Source: a virus. Taken from it: a stretch of DNA of 60,531 nt. Position numbers and translations under genes: made by a program. Shown in pieces: positions 21,776 to 31,296 of the stretch. How positions within the stretch are numbered: the stretch's first letter is position 1; each line of letters opens with the position of its first letter. The notes under the pieces are model-generated. The model made no database searches. It saw only the letters and a program-made list of their open reading frames with translations, and was not told where the DNA came from. The DNA lies in the IMG/VR virus record IMGVR_UViG_3300040979_000011, positions 1-60,531 of that record. One strand, 5' to 3'.

Positions 21776-23017
21776 ATGGGTGATTGCATCGTAACCCCTA
21801 TTCAAGCAACAGACTTTGCCAACAGGGACAATAATAGATTAGTCGGCCAGATCACGACTCTAATTATGCGGCGGGCCCCGTTCAACGACACGTTGGATGG
21901 CGGCGTTTTCGAAAACGCGATCAGTGATCAACAGCGCAACGTGGTCGTTGAGCGACCGATTCTCGGTCAATCGTTGGTACTTCCTGAGTACATTAACGAT
22001 ACCGACAGTTGCGGCACCTTCGGCCAGATCGCTCAGGTCGGAACGACCGAGTACATCACTCGGCTTGGCACCCTGCGCGGGCGCGGTCCAAAAGTTTGTG
22101 TAAAACAAATGCGGTCCGCGTTCCAGAACTCGTACGCGGCAGTTCAAGATTCTCTCCAAAAACAGTTGCTCTACCTTGCCAATTGCGACGTTCGAAGCCA
22201 GCTCTTCCTCCACTCAGGAGTGAAGGTCAAAATCAATCAGGGCAGGACTTTCGAACAAATGGTCAACGGCGACGTGCAGATGATTGACGTTCCGATGAAC
22301 GATTCGACTCCGCCGGATGCCAACCTCACCTTCAGCTTTCTCCAATACCTGCTCGTGTTCGCGCACGAGACACTGCTATGCGAATCCTTCGAATCAGAGA
22401 GGGGTACAGTAGCCAAGTTCATTGGCTCGCAGAATCAGTTGAACGTTTTCCGCGACGAACTGAATGTTCACCAGGATCTGCAGTACCTGACCACGGGTCG
22501 GTACGAGGTCGGCACCGAGAGTTTGACCGGGTACAGTTGGGAAGGTCCCTATCGGGGCATTGCCTTTGGTATCGATCAGCAACCATTGAGGTTCAACGCC
22601 TTCACTGTGTTGAACGGGCAATTGATTCCGCAATTCATCGAACCGGAGATTGCGGTTCCTGTCACTACTGGTTTTGGAGCGAGGACTAATCCGGCTTGGC
22701 TCTATGCCCAGTATGAAGTTGGATTTTTGATCTTCGCCAACTCTTTCCGCCGGTTGGTTCCCGAGCAATATTTGGGAGTCGGTGATTGGAAATTCCCGGC
22801 CCAGTTCGCCCAAGGCGAGCTCGAGTTCACGGTCATCCGGGATAACGATTGCAACACCTACGGCGACTACGGATACCACATCTATCAGATGATCAGAGCC
22901 TATCGGCCTGAGCGTCCGCATTCCGTTATTCCGATCGCTTACAAGCGTTGCAACCCGACCTTTAATTTCCTGACCTGCCCGTCCTATCCTGGCACGGCTT
23001 CAGGCTACTCCATGTAA
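21776..23017 (+). CDS. Major capsid-like protein
   Basis: A 413-residue protein, MGDCIVTPIQATDFANRDN. No membrane or enzymatic motif. Its length, the long helix SAFQNSYAAVQDSLQKQLLY, and a beta-rich second half (FGIDQQPLRFNAFTVLNGQL, VIRDNDCNTYGDYGYHIYQ) fit an HK97-fold major capsid protein of podovirus-like metagenomic phages. It has its own 170-bp upstream region and its own downstream terminator, consistent with high separate expression. The call comes from context and general shape. Confidence 0.6.
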   Translation: MGDCIVTPIQATDFANRDNNRLVGQITTLIMRRAPFNDTLDGGVFENAISDQQRNVVVERPILGQSLVLPEYINDTDSCGTFGQIAQVGTTEYITRLGTLRGRGPKVCVKQMRSAFQNSYAAVQDSLQKQLLYLANCDVRSQLFLHSGVKVKINQGRTFEQMVNGDVQMIDVPMNDSTPPDANLTFSFLQYLLVFAHETLLCESFESERGTVAKFIGSQNQLNVFRDELNVHQDLQYLTTGRYEVGTESLTGYSWEGPYRGIAFGIDQQPLRFNAFTVLNGQLIPQFIEPEIAVPVTTGFGARTNPAWLYAQYEVGFLIFANSFRRLVPEQYLGVGDWKFPAQFAQGELEFTVIRDNDCNTYGDYGYHIYQMIRAYRPERPHSVIPIAYKRCNPTFNFLTCPSYPGTASGYSM

Positions 23018-23023
23018 TAAGCG

Positions 23024-23054
23024 AAAAAGGGCTGCCTTCTGGTGGCCCTTTTTT
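23024..23054 (+). terminator. Rho-independent terminator after the capsid gene
   Basis: AAAAAGGGC (23024-23032) pairs with GCCCTTTTTT (23045-23054) around loop TGCCTTCTGGTG. The T-run and position seven bases after the capsid stop make it a clear terminator. No gene is apparent from 23055 to 23180. Confidence 0.85.
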
Positions 23055-23180
23055 CTCTCACTTTCCACCGGGAGGGGCCGACGACTTTTCTGTGCACTCT
23101 TAATATCAACCTCAGGAAGAAGAGCCTGCGCCAATGGCACTGAAGAGATGCCTTAAGGGTTGCTCGGTCCCTCAATTTTT

Positions 23181-23513
23181 ATGAGTCATACCAAACCGAT
23201 CGAGTTAGGCCGCAGCTTTGATGAGCTGGCCATTCCGATCATGGAATCGGCCAGAGATAAAAAGCATTACCCAGATCTTTTTCTGAGTGACGTCGACGAT
23301 GAGCGCATTCTCGATCTGCCTGACGAAGGCGTAGCCGAGATCCACTTCAAGGTGATCTCGCGCACCCATCGAGAAGAAAACGGCGATGGCAAAAAGAAAC
23401 GGCGCTCATGCTCGTTGCGGCTCGAGATCTATTCCATCGAGCCCGGTCACGACCCGAAGTTCAACGGCAACGGCAAGAAGAAGAAAACCCACTGGGAGAT
23501 GTTCAATAAATGA
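23181..23513 (+). CDS. Hypothetical protein preceding the neck protein
   Basis: A 110-residue acidic and lysine-rich protein, MSHTKPIELGRSFDELAIP. A beta-strand pattern EGVAEIHFKVISRTHREENG occupies the middle and KKKKTHWEMFNK the end. It overlaps the next gene by four bases (ATGA). Possibly a head decoration or completion protein by position; unrecognised. Confidence 0.55.
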   Translation: MSHTKPIELGRSFDELAIPIMESARDKKHYPDLFLSDVDDERILDLPDEGVAEIHFKVISRTHREENGDGKKKRRSCSLRLEIYSIEPGHDPKFNGNGKKKKTHWEMFNK

Positions 23514-25924
23514 TTGTTGTCTCTGACGTCATTGATCAGGTGGGCCGGGTGCTCGGAACCTGCGAACCTTCCTACACCTATGACGTCCTGACGCGCGCGG
23601 TCGAACTGCTGGCCAACAAACCCACCAAAACCAATGTGGTGTGGGATCCACTGATTTGTTACGTCGATCTGCCCGTAGTTAACGGCTACTACGTCTGTCT
23701 CCCACCGCATGTCTTAAAGCCGATCAAAATCAATCTGAATAAAGCGCCGGCCTTCACTCGCAACCAGTTCTTCGAGTTCAGTATGAACGGGCCCGGCTCG
23801 ATTGATCCCGAGGCTGGCTGGAGCTGGCAAGATCGTGGCTGGAAAGCGTTGCAGAAACCGTGGCCGCCCGGCGGCGCGCCTTACATTATGATGTCGAGCG
23901 ACTCAGCCGATCTCAATACAATCATTAAAGTCCACGTCGTTAACGAAGATCAATCCACCAGTTGGCTCGATGTCTTTATTGGTCAGCCTTACGAGACGAA
24001 GATCTACGGGATACTGGAAGCCTCCAAGCCCGACACCAAGGGCACGATCTCGGTCTACTCTAATCACTTCGTCTTAGAGAGTGCTCTGGTAGCCCAATGG
24101 GCTCCAGAAGTGCATTACCCGCAGTTTGAGTGGATCAAGCTTTCTCAGAACGCTGTTGCCTGCAAAATGCTTTGTCGGCGGCGCACCTACAAACTGACCC
24201 TGCCCACCGATGTCATCCCTCTCTCCAATCGGCAAGCGATCATCACCGCCTGCCTCGCCATCAAAGCCTACGACACCCTCAACTGGGACGACGGAGCTAC
24301 CGCTGAACAAAACGCTCTTCGATTCCTCGAAGAAGACCAAGGGGCGCGCAACCTCTTCCAGCGTGTTAGCAACATTGCTGAGACGAGCCCGACGCTTAAC
24401 CTGACGATCAACACGCGCGATTCGATTATCGCCGCCGATCTCTACGACTTTGCTTGCGACGTCTTCGGACCAATCGGCCAGCAGAAGATTTTTGATCGCA
24501 TGACTGAGGCGATCGAGCTCTTGGCTAACCTCGGGCCGATGTGGGATCCAATGATCGGTTATGTCGATATCACGACCTGGGACAGCTTCTATGTAACCTT
24601 ACCTCAGTACGTTGATCAGGTTTTGGCCATCAATGTGAATCACTCGATCGGCACCTTCAGGAACCAATGGTTCGAGTTTCACATGAACGGACTGGGCCAG
24701 GATAACGATCAGGCTGATGCAGTCGGCTCCAACCGGCCCTGCGGCGGCTGGGAAGAGATCGGCGAGATGCCGTGCGCTTTCCCTTTAATAGCTCCTTCGT
24801 ACGTAGTAGCGGCTCCTGTTAGTGCCACTGACAACGGTACCCCTATTCGGGTGTGGGGCATCGACATTAACGACCTGCCGATCTACGGCCCTGATGGTCT
24901 GCTCGGGATTCCAATAACTTGTGAACAAAACAGCTACGATATCACTAACCAGCAAAATCCTATTAAGCGAATCGACCGGATTGTTATCGAAGGCAGCCCT
25001 CAAAGCTTCATTCAGCTTTATGCTACGGACGGCACCCAATACCTGCAGAACTTAGGCACCTTCTGGCCCAATGTGGCCGAACCGAAGTTCCGCGTTATCA
25101 AGATCGGCCAGAAAGCCGTGACGGTGCGGCTCCGTTACAAGAAACGCCTACTCAAAATTACTTCGCTCACCGATCCGCTACACATGCGCTCGCGTAGCGC
25201 GCTCATGAACGCACTGCGCTCAATTGAGACGGCTACCATGGATGCGGCCAGTGCGGGAGCCCTTCTCCAGAGTGCCAGCATGTTGCTCCAGCAGGAATGG
25301 CGCGCCACCCATCCACACGAGACCCTCGGGATGCAGGTCGATCCGTCTACTTGGGGGGCATCGTTCGTTCAGATGCCAGCTCTATGTCCAATCCTTCTTC
25401 TTTCGTCGATTCAAGGCTTGTTCCCGATAAGTAGCCCAGTGCGCATTTCCTGGCTCATAGCCCCGATTGTTATCTATGCGCTCAAGAGTCAGCCGTGGTT
25501 CAGGAGGTTCGCCAACAGCGCGATAAAAACTCTCAAAAGAGTTTTCCCATTCAGGGCACACGGTAATTCTGCGCATCTGATAATTGCGAACTTCCTTTAT
25601 TCTCTTGGAACCCTTTGTGCGCAGTTTCATATTCATCCACGCCAAATAGACTTTCGATCTAGTCATGCCATGAGTGCGTCTCTTGGCTCCAGTCACCTCG
25701 CGACGCAAACAACCACAGCTCTTGGTGCCGTGACGCCTCAATGCTTGCCCCGTTGCGGTAATCTCTTTTCCACAGTCGCAGACACAAAGCCAAAGAGCTT
25801 TTCGGCGGACATTGGTTCCGACACGCCTCACTACAATGAGGCGATCAAAACGCTGTCCAAGCAGGTTAATCGCCGTGTTCATCCCGGCTCTGATCTGATT
25901 TTGGTTGGGGTGACGCATTTGTGA
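23510..25924 (+). CDS. Neck/tail protein with tandem-duplicated domain and foreign antisense C-terminus
   Basis: An 804-residue frame. Two related halves are visible: VELLANKPTKTNVVWDPLIC and NQFFEFSMNGPG in the first, IELLANLGPMWDPMIGYVDI and NQWFEFHMNGLG in the second, about 325 residues apart. This looks like a duplicated tail or gateway domain. Residues after about 625 are encoded opposite the minus-strand HNH gene at 25382-25918 and do not resemble a natural domain. The original protein probably ended near residue 625 and the frame happens to stay open through the inserted gene. Confidence 0.6.
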   Translation: MIVVSDVIDQVGRVLGTCEPSYTYDVLTRAVELLANKPTKTNVVWDPLICYVDLPVVNGYYVCLPPHVLKPIKINLNKAPAFTRNQFFEFSMNGPGSIDPEAGWSWQDRGWKALQKPWPPGGAPYIMMSSDSADLNTIIKVHVVNEDQSTSWLDVFIGQPYETKIYGILEASKPDTKGTISVYSNHFVLESALVAQWAPEVHYPQFEWIKLSQNAVACKMLCRRRTYKLTLPTDVIPLSNRQAIITACLAIKAYDTLNWDDGATAEQNALRFLEEDQGARNLFQRVSNIAETSPTLNLTINTRDSIIAADLYDFACDVFGPIGQQKIFDRMTEAIELLANLGPMWDPMIGYVDITTWDSFYVTLPQYVDQVLAINVNHSIGTFRNQWFEFHMNGLGQDNDQADAVGSNRPCGGWEEIGEMPCAFPLIAPSYVVAAPVSATDNGTPIRVWGIDINDLPIYGPDGLLGIPITCEQNSYDITNQQNPIKRIDRIVIEGSPQSFIQLYATDGTQYLQNLGTFWPNVAEPKFRVIKIGQKAVTVRLRYKKRLLKITSLTDPLHMRSRSALMNALRSIETATMDAASAGALLQSASMLLQQEWRATHPHETLGMQVDPSTWGASFVQMPALCPILLLSSIQGLFPISSPVRISWLIAPIVIYALKSQPWFRRFANSAIKTLKRVFPFRAHGNSAHLIIANFLYSLGTLCAQFHIHPRQIDFRSSHAMSASLGSSHLATQTTTALGAVTPQCLPRCGNLFSTVADTKPKSFSADIGSDTPHYNEAIKTLSKQVNRRVHPGSDLILVGVTHL
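25382..25918 (-). CDS. HNH/AP2-type homing endonuclease inserted antisense in a structural gene
   Basis: A 178-residue protein. An AP2-like N-terminal module (FDRLIVVRRVG, WLCVCDCGKEITATGQALRR, SCGCLRREV), then HGMTRSKVYLAWMNMKLRT and an HNH-type LTLERIDNNRGYEPGNAHWA are typical of phage homing endonucleases that carry a DNA-binding zinc module. It lies fully inside the 3' part of the tail-protein frame, on the other strand. The insertion would have replaced or extended the last part of that gene. Confidence 0.75.
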   Translation of the reverse strand: MRHPNQNQIRAGMNTAINLLGQRFDRLIVVRRVGTNVRRKALWLCVCDCGKEITATGQALRRHGTKSCGCLRREVTGAKRRTHGMTRSKVYLAWMNMKLRTKGSKRIKEVRNYQMRRITVCPEWENSFESFYRAVGEPPEPRLTLERIDNNRGYEPGNAHWATYREQALNRRKKKDWT

Positions 25925-25934
25925 GGATTATACT

Positions 25935-27758
25935 ATGGGAGCGCAGTCCTACAAAATTCTCATGGACGGCCAATGGTCGGGCGGGGTCGACAGTTATCTT
26001 TACCCGACCGATCTGGTTCAGGGCACTTACGCCTGGGCAGTTAACGCTGTTAACCGTGGCGGTGTAGTTCAGACCCGGCCGGCCAAACGTCGGGTCAAGA
26101 GTTTTTGTGGCCATCGGGCACAAGGTCACTTCTGGGTGCGGACAATGGATGACCGCAACTACGAACTGGTGGCGATCGACGGCAAAGTCTACTGGTCGCC
26201 CTTTCCTTTTACTGACTGGACACCGATGGAAGGCGTTAACCTTCGTCCTGATGCCGAGCGGATCTGGTTCTGTAACGCCGAACAGGCAATCCAGTACGAT
26301 AGCAGCAATTTTATTACTACGATCGAGCCGAAGAACGTCGTCTTCATGCAGGACGGCTCGAGCCTTCCCTGTTACTGGGATACGAGCGATTTTTCCAGCG
26401 GCGTCGTCAACCTGAATTATGTCACCGGCGAACCAGCAAAGCCGATGCCGACCGGCACGGCCATGCTCTGGCAAGACAACCGCCTCTGGTTAGTGATCGG
26501 TAACTTGGTGTTCGCTTCCGATCTGCTTTATCCGCAGAGTTTCAGTGAAGAGACGTATTTGGCCGAACAGACGGGTTTCCGTTTCCCACGGCCGGTAGTC
26601 AATCTCTGGCCTTCACCGGTCCAAGGCATCCTGGTCTTGACCAACTCGAGTATGCATTCGCTCCAGAGTCAGGTTCAGGACCGCACCCAGTGGCAAACTA
26701 CGCCCAATTTCCAGGCCGACGTTAACCTGGAAGTAGGACTAATCGCGCCATTTGCTATCGCTAATTTGCACGGGATGCCATGGATTCTCACCGCGCGCGG
26801 GCTGATCAGCTACGACCGCGCTCTGACACAAAACTTGAGCACCGTTCTGCTCACGGTCGACGCTGAGATGCAGCGGAGCAAAAACTTAATTGCGCCCGAT
26901 GTGACTCATGCGGCAATCGGCTTCTGGGAAAATGTGCTGATGGTGGCGATGCCCGCCAGCTCGCCCTTTAACCGGCACACATGGATCATGGACGGCGGCA
27001 TAGCCGAAAAACTCAATAACACTCAAGGGATGTGCTGGGTGGGAATCTGGACTGGCAGCTATCCGGTACAGTTTACTTCTCCGATCATTAATGGAACCCA
27101 GCACAACTATGAATTGGCTTACTCGAGCGGCTTTCTGTCGCTCAACTACGGCGATAGTCCATCGCCACAGCCTGAGACCACGATGCCGCCGCAGGCCTAC
27201 ATCCACTTGTACGAGAACTATACGCCTAATCAGTTCCAGGATGTTGAAAACCCGATTCATTGCTCGCTAGAGACCAAAGCTTTCACGCTGGAGACCGACG
27301 ATTACTACCGGTTTGTCTTTGCCGAGTTCATGCTTGTCAACCTCAAAGGCATTGTGCCGGTCCAGGTCTACGTGACTGGGCTGGGTGGCAATTACCAAAA
27401 GCTCTTTTCTACGACTTTGCGTGCCGACGTTGGCCCTTGGGGTAACCCCAGCCAGGACACCAAGCTCTATTATGTGGCTGAGGGTAAGACGACCCGGTTC
27501 GAGAACTATCGTCGGCAGGTCCGGCACATGCGGACCCAGGAATTTATCGTACACGAGAGCGCCGATGAAGCCGCCTGCCTCGAGATCGGGCGCTTGGACG
27601 GAGTCGATAAAGGTTTCCAGCTCATGATCCAGTGGCAAGGCCGGATGGGTGTGCGCGCGATCAAATTCTTCTACGACCGGCAGCTCCAGAGTCCGCAAGG
27701 GACTTGTCCGACTGATGAAACTCAAAGCCAGCACATCGTGCTCGAAGCAACTGCATGA
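25935..27758 (+). CDS. Tail structural protein
   Basis: A 607-residue protein, MGAQSYKILMDGQWSGGVD. Repeated beta patterns with conserved Trp, Gly and Asn (YLYPTDLVQGTYAWAVNAVN, MLWQDNRLWLVIGNLVFASD) resemble propeller-like tail-tube or adaptor proteins found after the neck protein in podovirus-like phages. It overlaps the next gene by four bases. Function is inferred from order and beta-rich composition. Confidence 0.55.
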   Translation: MGAQSYKILMDGQWSGGVDSYLYPTDLVQGTYAWAVNAVNRGGVVQTRPAKRRVKSFCGHRAQGHFWVRTMDDRNYELVAIDGKVYWSPFPFTDWTPMEGVNLRPDAERIWFCNAEQAIQYDSSNFITTIEPKNVVFMQDGSSLPCYWDTSDFSSGVVNLNYVTGEPAKPMPTGTAMLWQDNRLWLVIGNLVFASDLLYPQSFSEETYLAEQTGFRFPRPVVNLWPSPVQGILVLTNSSMHSLQSQVQDRTQWQTTPNFQADVNLEVGLIAPFAIANLHGMPWILTARGLISYDRALTQNLSTVLLTVDAEMQRSKNLIAPDVTHAAIGFWENVLMVAMPASSPFNRHTWIMDGGIAEKLNNTQGMCWVGIWTGSYPVQFTSPIINGTQHNYELAYSSGFLSLNYGDSPSPQPETTMPPQAYIHLYENYTPNQFQDVENPIHCSLETKAFTLETDDYYRFVFAEFMLVNLKGIVPVQVYVTGLGGNYQKLFSTTLRADVGPWGNPSQDTKLYYVAEGKTTRFENYRRQVRHMRTQEFIVHESADEAACLEIGRLDGVDKGFQLMIQWQGRMGVRAIKFFYDRQLQSPQGTCPTDETQSQHIVLEATA

Positions 27759-27955
27759 AACCGAAGACAACGCCGCCGCCACAGCCTAATTCCCAGGTCC
27801 CGATCGGGCTCGCCCCTCAGACCGGTATGCCCGCGATTTATTCGAGCCGATCACGCGAGCTGCTTTACGACACGCTCATGCACGAGCCGCTTTTTGTGAT
27901 GAACCCATTTGGGCCTCAGGTCTTACCTGCTTCACGTAAAAACCATCACTGGTAA
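27755..27955 (+). CDS. Small proline-rich virion-type protein
   Basis: A 66-residue protein, MKPKTTPPPQPNSQVPIGL, with a disordered proline-rich start and a hydrophobic end (EPLFVMNPFGPQVLP). It fills the gap between two tail genes with no spare bases on either side (stop at 27953-27955, next ATG 27956). Function unknown. Confidence 0.5.
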   Translation: MKPKTTPPPQPNSQVPIGLAPQTGMPAIYSSRSRELLYDTLMHEPLFVMNPFGPQVLPASRKNHHW

Positions 27956-29452
27956 ATGCCCCAACAACAGATACCGCTGACGATTGCGATTGCGCCCTTC
28001 CCGGAAGGTTTCCAGGGCGACATGGACGAGACCTTCCAACAGGCCGTCCAGAACATGGAGGCCTATATCGAAGGCAACTTCCTGACTGGATTGATCCTGC
28101 CAGCTGGTTCGACCTTACCTACGACTGATCAAGGCCCCGTCGCGATGGGCGATCAATGGTACTTCTGGAATGACGCTACCCAGAGCTACCAGCCGCAAAC
28201 GGTATCGACCAAGGTAGCGACTAACTTCGCGAAGAATTCTGCTTATCAAGTCCAGCAGACTGGTGCCGCTTTTAATCCGCCCAACGGAGTCAGCAAGACC
28301 TATGATCTGACACTGTTCCGCAATACTCAGGCTGCAGGGTTTGTGGCTATTAATGCCGATACCGGGCCGATAGCTGGAGCTGACAACGATCCCATTCCGT
28401 CAGCCATTCGTTATACGGTTGGCCCTTCTCTTTTGCCCAGCCCGGCCGCAACCGATCTAGTAACTCATGAGCATGTTTTTGAAGGGATCGATATCTCGCC
28501 TCTAATCGGACAGGCATTGAGTCTGTCTTTCAGTTTCTGGACCAATACGCCGGGTGATTACTCAGCTTATCTAACCAGTGCCGGGCGCGATGTCTCGATT
28601 GTTCTTCCATTCCAGATCGTTACGCCCGATGTATGGACTCGAATCAAGTTTCCAGGCCTTCCGCCGCTACCCACTGGTCAAGGCACCTGGAACTTTGGTG
28701 AAGGAGTGACCGGACTCTATTTCGGGTTGCCCCTCGCGATCGGCAGTCAATGGCAAACAGCCAGTGCTAATAGCTGGCAGAACCAGTTTGTCGGCGGCAC
28801 TAGCGCCAACATTAATCTGTTATCGATTGCCAACAACCAAATCAAACTCACTGGCCTAAAACTCGAGGCTGCCCCCAGTGTTAGCTATTACTCGATGCCG
28901 GTCTTTGACGCCGATTACTGGCAGGCCACTCGCTATTACTGGACCGGGTTCGGCTACCAGAGTCAGACCCCATCGATTCCAAGCTTTGGCCAATGCCAGC
29001 TTGATGGTCGATGGATGATCGCACAGCTCTTTGCTCATCGGATGTGCAACGCTCCGAATGTCGTGCCCTACAGTTATGTGACTCCGGCTAATCCGGGTTT
29101 CATCAGCGATCTCTCGACGGGCTATGAAATTGCCAAGGCTACCCTGGCAGCCATGCGCAAGGGCATGAATGATTCGGCAACTCTGACGGCCGTTTCTGTT
29201 ACTGGCAATATAACCAGCGGCAGCGCTACGGTTACTGCCGTATCGAGCACAGCCAATCTCAAGGCCCTCATGCCGGTCACTGGAGCTGGGATCCCATTCG
29301 GGACCGTGATCCGTAGCGTGGACTCAGGCACTCAAATCACCTTAAGCCAAGCCGCAGGGACTACCGCGACCGCCGTTGCTCTCACCGTTAACCAGACCCG
29401 CCGGGGCGATACCCTGGCCTGTTACCTCGTTGCCGATGCACGCCTTAGCTGA
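27956..29452 (+). CDS. Tail fibre/appendage-like protein
   Basis: A 498-residue beta-rich protein. Residues about 60-330 have a jelly-roll-like pattern ending IKLTGLKLEAAPSV, and DYWQATRYYWTGFGYQ follows; this LTGLKLE plus aromatic RYY arrangement is familiar from phage appendage proteins. A late beta repeat (GNITSGSATVTAVSSTANLK) forms a small domain. Probably virion, with sugar-binding potential. Confidence 0.55.
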   Translation: MPQQQIPLTIAIAPFPEGFQGDMDETFQQAVQNMEAYIEGNFLTGLILPAGSTLPTTDQGPVAMGDQWYFWNDATQSYQPQTVSTKVATNFAKNSAYQVQQTGAAFNPPNGVSKTYDLTLFRNTQAAGFVAINADTGPIAGADNDPIPSAIRYTVGPSLLPSPAATDLVTHEHVFEGIDISPLIGQALSLSFSFWTNTPGDYSAYLTSAGRDVSIVLPFQIVTPDVWTRIKFPGLPPLPTGQGTWNFGEGVTGLYFGLPLAIGSQWQTASANSWQNQFVGGTSANINLLSIANNQIKLTGLKLEAAPSVSYYSMPVFDADYWQATRYYWTGFGYQSQTPSIPSFGQCQLDGRWMIAQLFAHRMCNAPNVVPYSYVTPANPGFISDLSTGYEIAKATLAAMRKGMNDSATLTAVSVTGNITSGSATVTAVSSTANLKALMPVTGAGIPFGTVIRSVDSGTQITLSQAAGTTATAVALTVNQTRRGDTLACYLVADARLS

Positions 29453-29468
29453 ACCAGACAAAAGCGGT

Positions 29469-29843
29469 ATGTCGCTCATCCAGATCAATAACGAACGCGA
29501 GATCGCTCAATTCGGTATTGACCGAATTGCCGAACAGCTGTGGGGCGGCCAGGTTAGTCGCCAGTTCCCGATCTATCTGGTGCTGCATAAGGGACGAGTC
29601 TGCGGCTTTTTCCAAGCAATCCAGCAGACCTGTATCTACCCGGCGCTGCATCCTGAGATGATGTCCTCACGGGAGTTCGTGAAGGTCGCCAAGAGCTTGG
29701 CCACCGAATTGAAGCGGCACATCGGCAACCCAGTTTTCATGCTCTGCAAAAAGGCAACCGAGATAGGACCCAAAGGTATGCGAATGGTGCGACTCAAGAA
29801 AGCGCCCGAAGAGGCCTACATCTACACCGAGGAGGCTGGTTAA
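29469..29843 (+). CDS. Hypothetical virion-associated protein
   Basis: A 125-residue protein from MSLIQINNEREIAQFGIDR. An alternative ATG at 29436 overlaps the upstream gene. The fold looks alpha/beta with a His/Cys-containing core (YLVLHKGRVCGFFQAIQQTC). It is followed by one base and then the next ATG. Unrecognised; virion assembly suggested by position. Confidence 0.5.
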   Translation: MSLIQINNEREIAQFGIDRIAEQLWGGQVSRQFPIYLVLHKGRVCGFFQAIQQTCIYPALHPEMMSSREFVKVAKSLATELKRHIGNPVFMLCKKATEIGPKGMRMVRLKKAPEEAYIYTEEAG

Positions 29844-29844
29844 T

Positions 29845-31296
29845 ATGGGCGGCGGCGGTGGTGGCGGCGGCTCTACTCAATTCAGGGCTCAGGGAGCGCC
29901 CCCGAGCTTTACCTATCTTACGCCCGAGAGCCTTCAGCAGATGGCGGTCGGTGGCGATATCCAATCCTACGCGCTGAGCGATCGGGATTTCGCTAACCGT
30001 TACCCTTCATTACAGAGCGCCTACGATCAGTACCAAGCTAACCTTGGCCAGCAGGTTGGGATCGTCGGCCAGGGCCAAGTTGGGCAAGGGGCTTTGATGC
30101 AGGGCCTGGGCGGCCAGATCGCCGGACGCTGGGCTACACCAACCACCAGCGACATCACCGGGATCCGTAACGCGGCGGCCACTGCCGCGCAGGCGACTCA
30201 ACCAATCTATTCGCTGGGCCAATCCCAGGCCGGGTTAGCTCAACCACTGATTGGTCTTGGTCAGCAGCAGGCCGGGATCGGACAGGGTATCGCCGGGCTC
30301 GGCAGCCAATTAGCCGGTAGATCTCAGGTTCCCTGGCAGACCGGGATGAACCTGCTCAATGCGCCGATTGATCCGCAGGTCCAGCAGCAAATGATGCGCG
30401 CTGGCTTGGGCACGACTGCCGGCGCGCTTGGCGCAGCTTCGCTGGGTCAAGGTATGGCCGGGCAGGCTGCTGCCGCCCGACAGTTGGGCTTGAACACGAT
30501 GCAGTACGGCCAACAACGGCGTGCCGAGGCCATGCAGGACATCAACCAGTATGCCTCGATGCTCGGGCAGGCCGGTCAATTGCGAGGTCTAGGCGCGCAG
30601 ACGATCGGTGCCGGTGGCCAGACCATCGGGTTGGGTGGTCAGCAGCTGCAACAGGGTGCGCAAACCTATGCGCTCGGTGGCCAGAGCGCTGCGGTCGCGG
30701 GCGGCCTTTCGCAAGCGGCTCAAACTGCTCAGGAGCAGTACGGCATGGATACCGCTCAAATGGCCCAGATTTATGGCGGGCTCCAGGGCCAGCAAGCGCA
30801 GAACCTCCTTGGTTCTATTGCCAATGCGGGCCAGCAGTTTGCTAAACGTCCATTCGGCCTGGGCGGCACCAATATCGCCCAGGCCGAGCTGGGCCAGATC
30901 GGAGCCTACAATTCGTTCCAACAGGCCAACTATGCGACGATGAACGGCATTGCCTTCAACGCCGCTCAGATGAACGCTCAGCAGCAGCAGCTCCAGGCCC
31001 AGCAGAGTGCCGGTATGGCCAGTGCCGCAGTTGGTGTGGGAACGAGTGCTGCAACGACCGGCGCGACCATTGCCGCCCTGAGCTGCTGGGTGGCGCGCGC
31101 AGTTTACGGCGAGGGCCACCAGATGCGTACTTTCCGTCATTGGCTTTTAAACAAAGCGCCCAGAATCATTCGTCGGACCTACCTGCGTCACGGCAAAACT
31201 TTTGCCGAGATAGTGCGCGCTCACAAAGTTGTCCGAGCCATGGTCAAACTTTTGATGGATCCTGTCATCGAAAGGACCGTCTATGTCAGACTCTGA
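29845..31296 (+). CDS. Gly/Gln-rich internal virion-type protein, adjacent to YcaO
   Basis: A 483-residue protein. After an eight-glycine start it is a long Gln/Gly/Ala-rich helical region with repeats such as GQQQAGIGQGIAGLG and GLGGQQLQQGAQTYALGG. The last 75 residues are a different, compact module beginning SCWVARAVYG and continuing FRHWLLNKAPRIIRRTYLRH, a C-terminal module I recall in other phage structural proteins. It ends 14 bp inside the ycaO start, so the two are coupled. This context makes it a candidate YcaO substrate; no direct evidence. Confidence 0.6.
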   Translation: MGGGGGGGGSTQFRAQGAPPSFTYLTPESLQQMAVGGDIQSYALSDRDFANRYPSLQSAYDQYQANLGQQVGIVGQGQVGQGALMQGLGGQIAGRWATPTTSDITGIRNAAATAAQATQPIYSLGQSQAGLAQPLIGLGQQQAGIGQGIAGLGSQLAGRSQVPWQTGMNLLNAPIDPQVQQQMMRAGLGTTAGALGAASLGQGMAGQAAAARQLGLNTMQYGQQRRAEAMQDINQYASMLGQAGQLRGLGAQTIGAGGQTIGLGGQQLQQGAQTYALGGQSAAVAGGLSQAAQTAQEQYGMDTAQMAQIYGGLQGQQAQNLLGSIANAGQQFAKRPFGLGGTNIAQAELGQIGAYNSFQQANYATMNGIAFNAAQMNAQQQQLQAQQSAGMASAAVGVGTSAATTGATIAALSCWVARAVYGEGHQMRTFRHWLLNKAPRIIRRTYLRHGKTFAEIVRAHKVVRAMVKLLMDPVIERTVYVRL

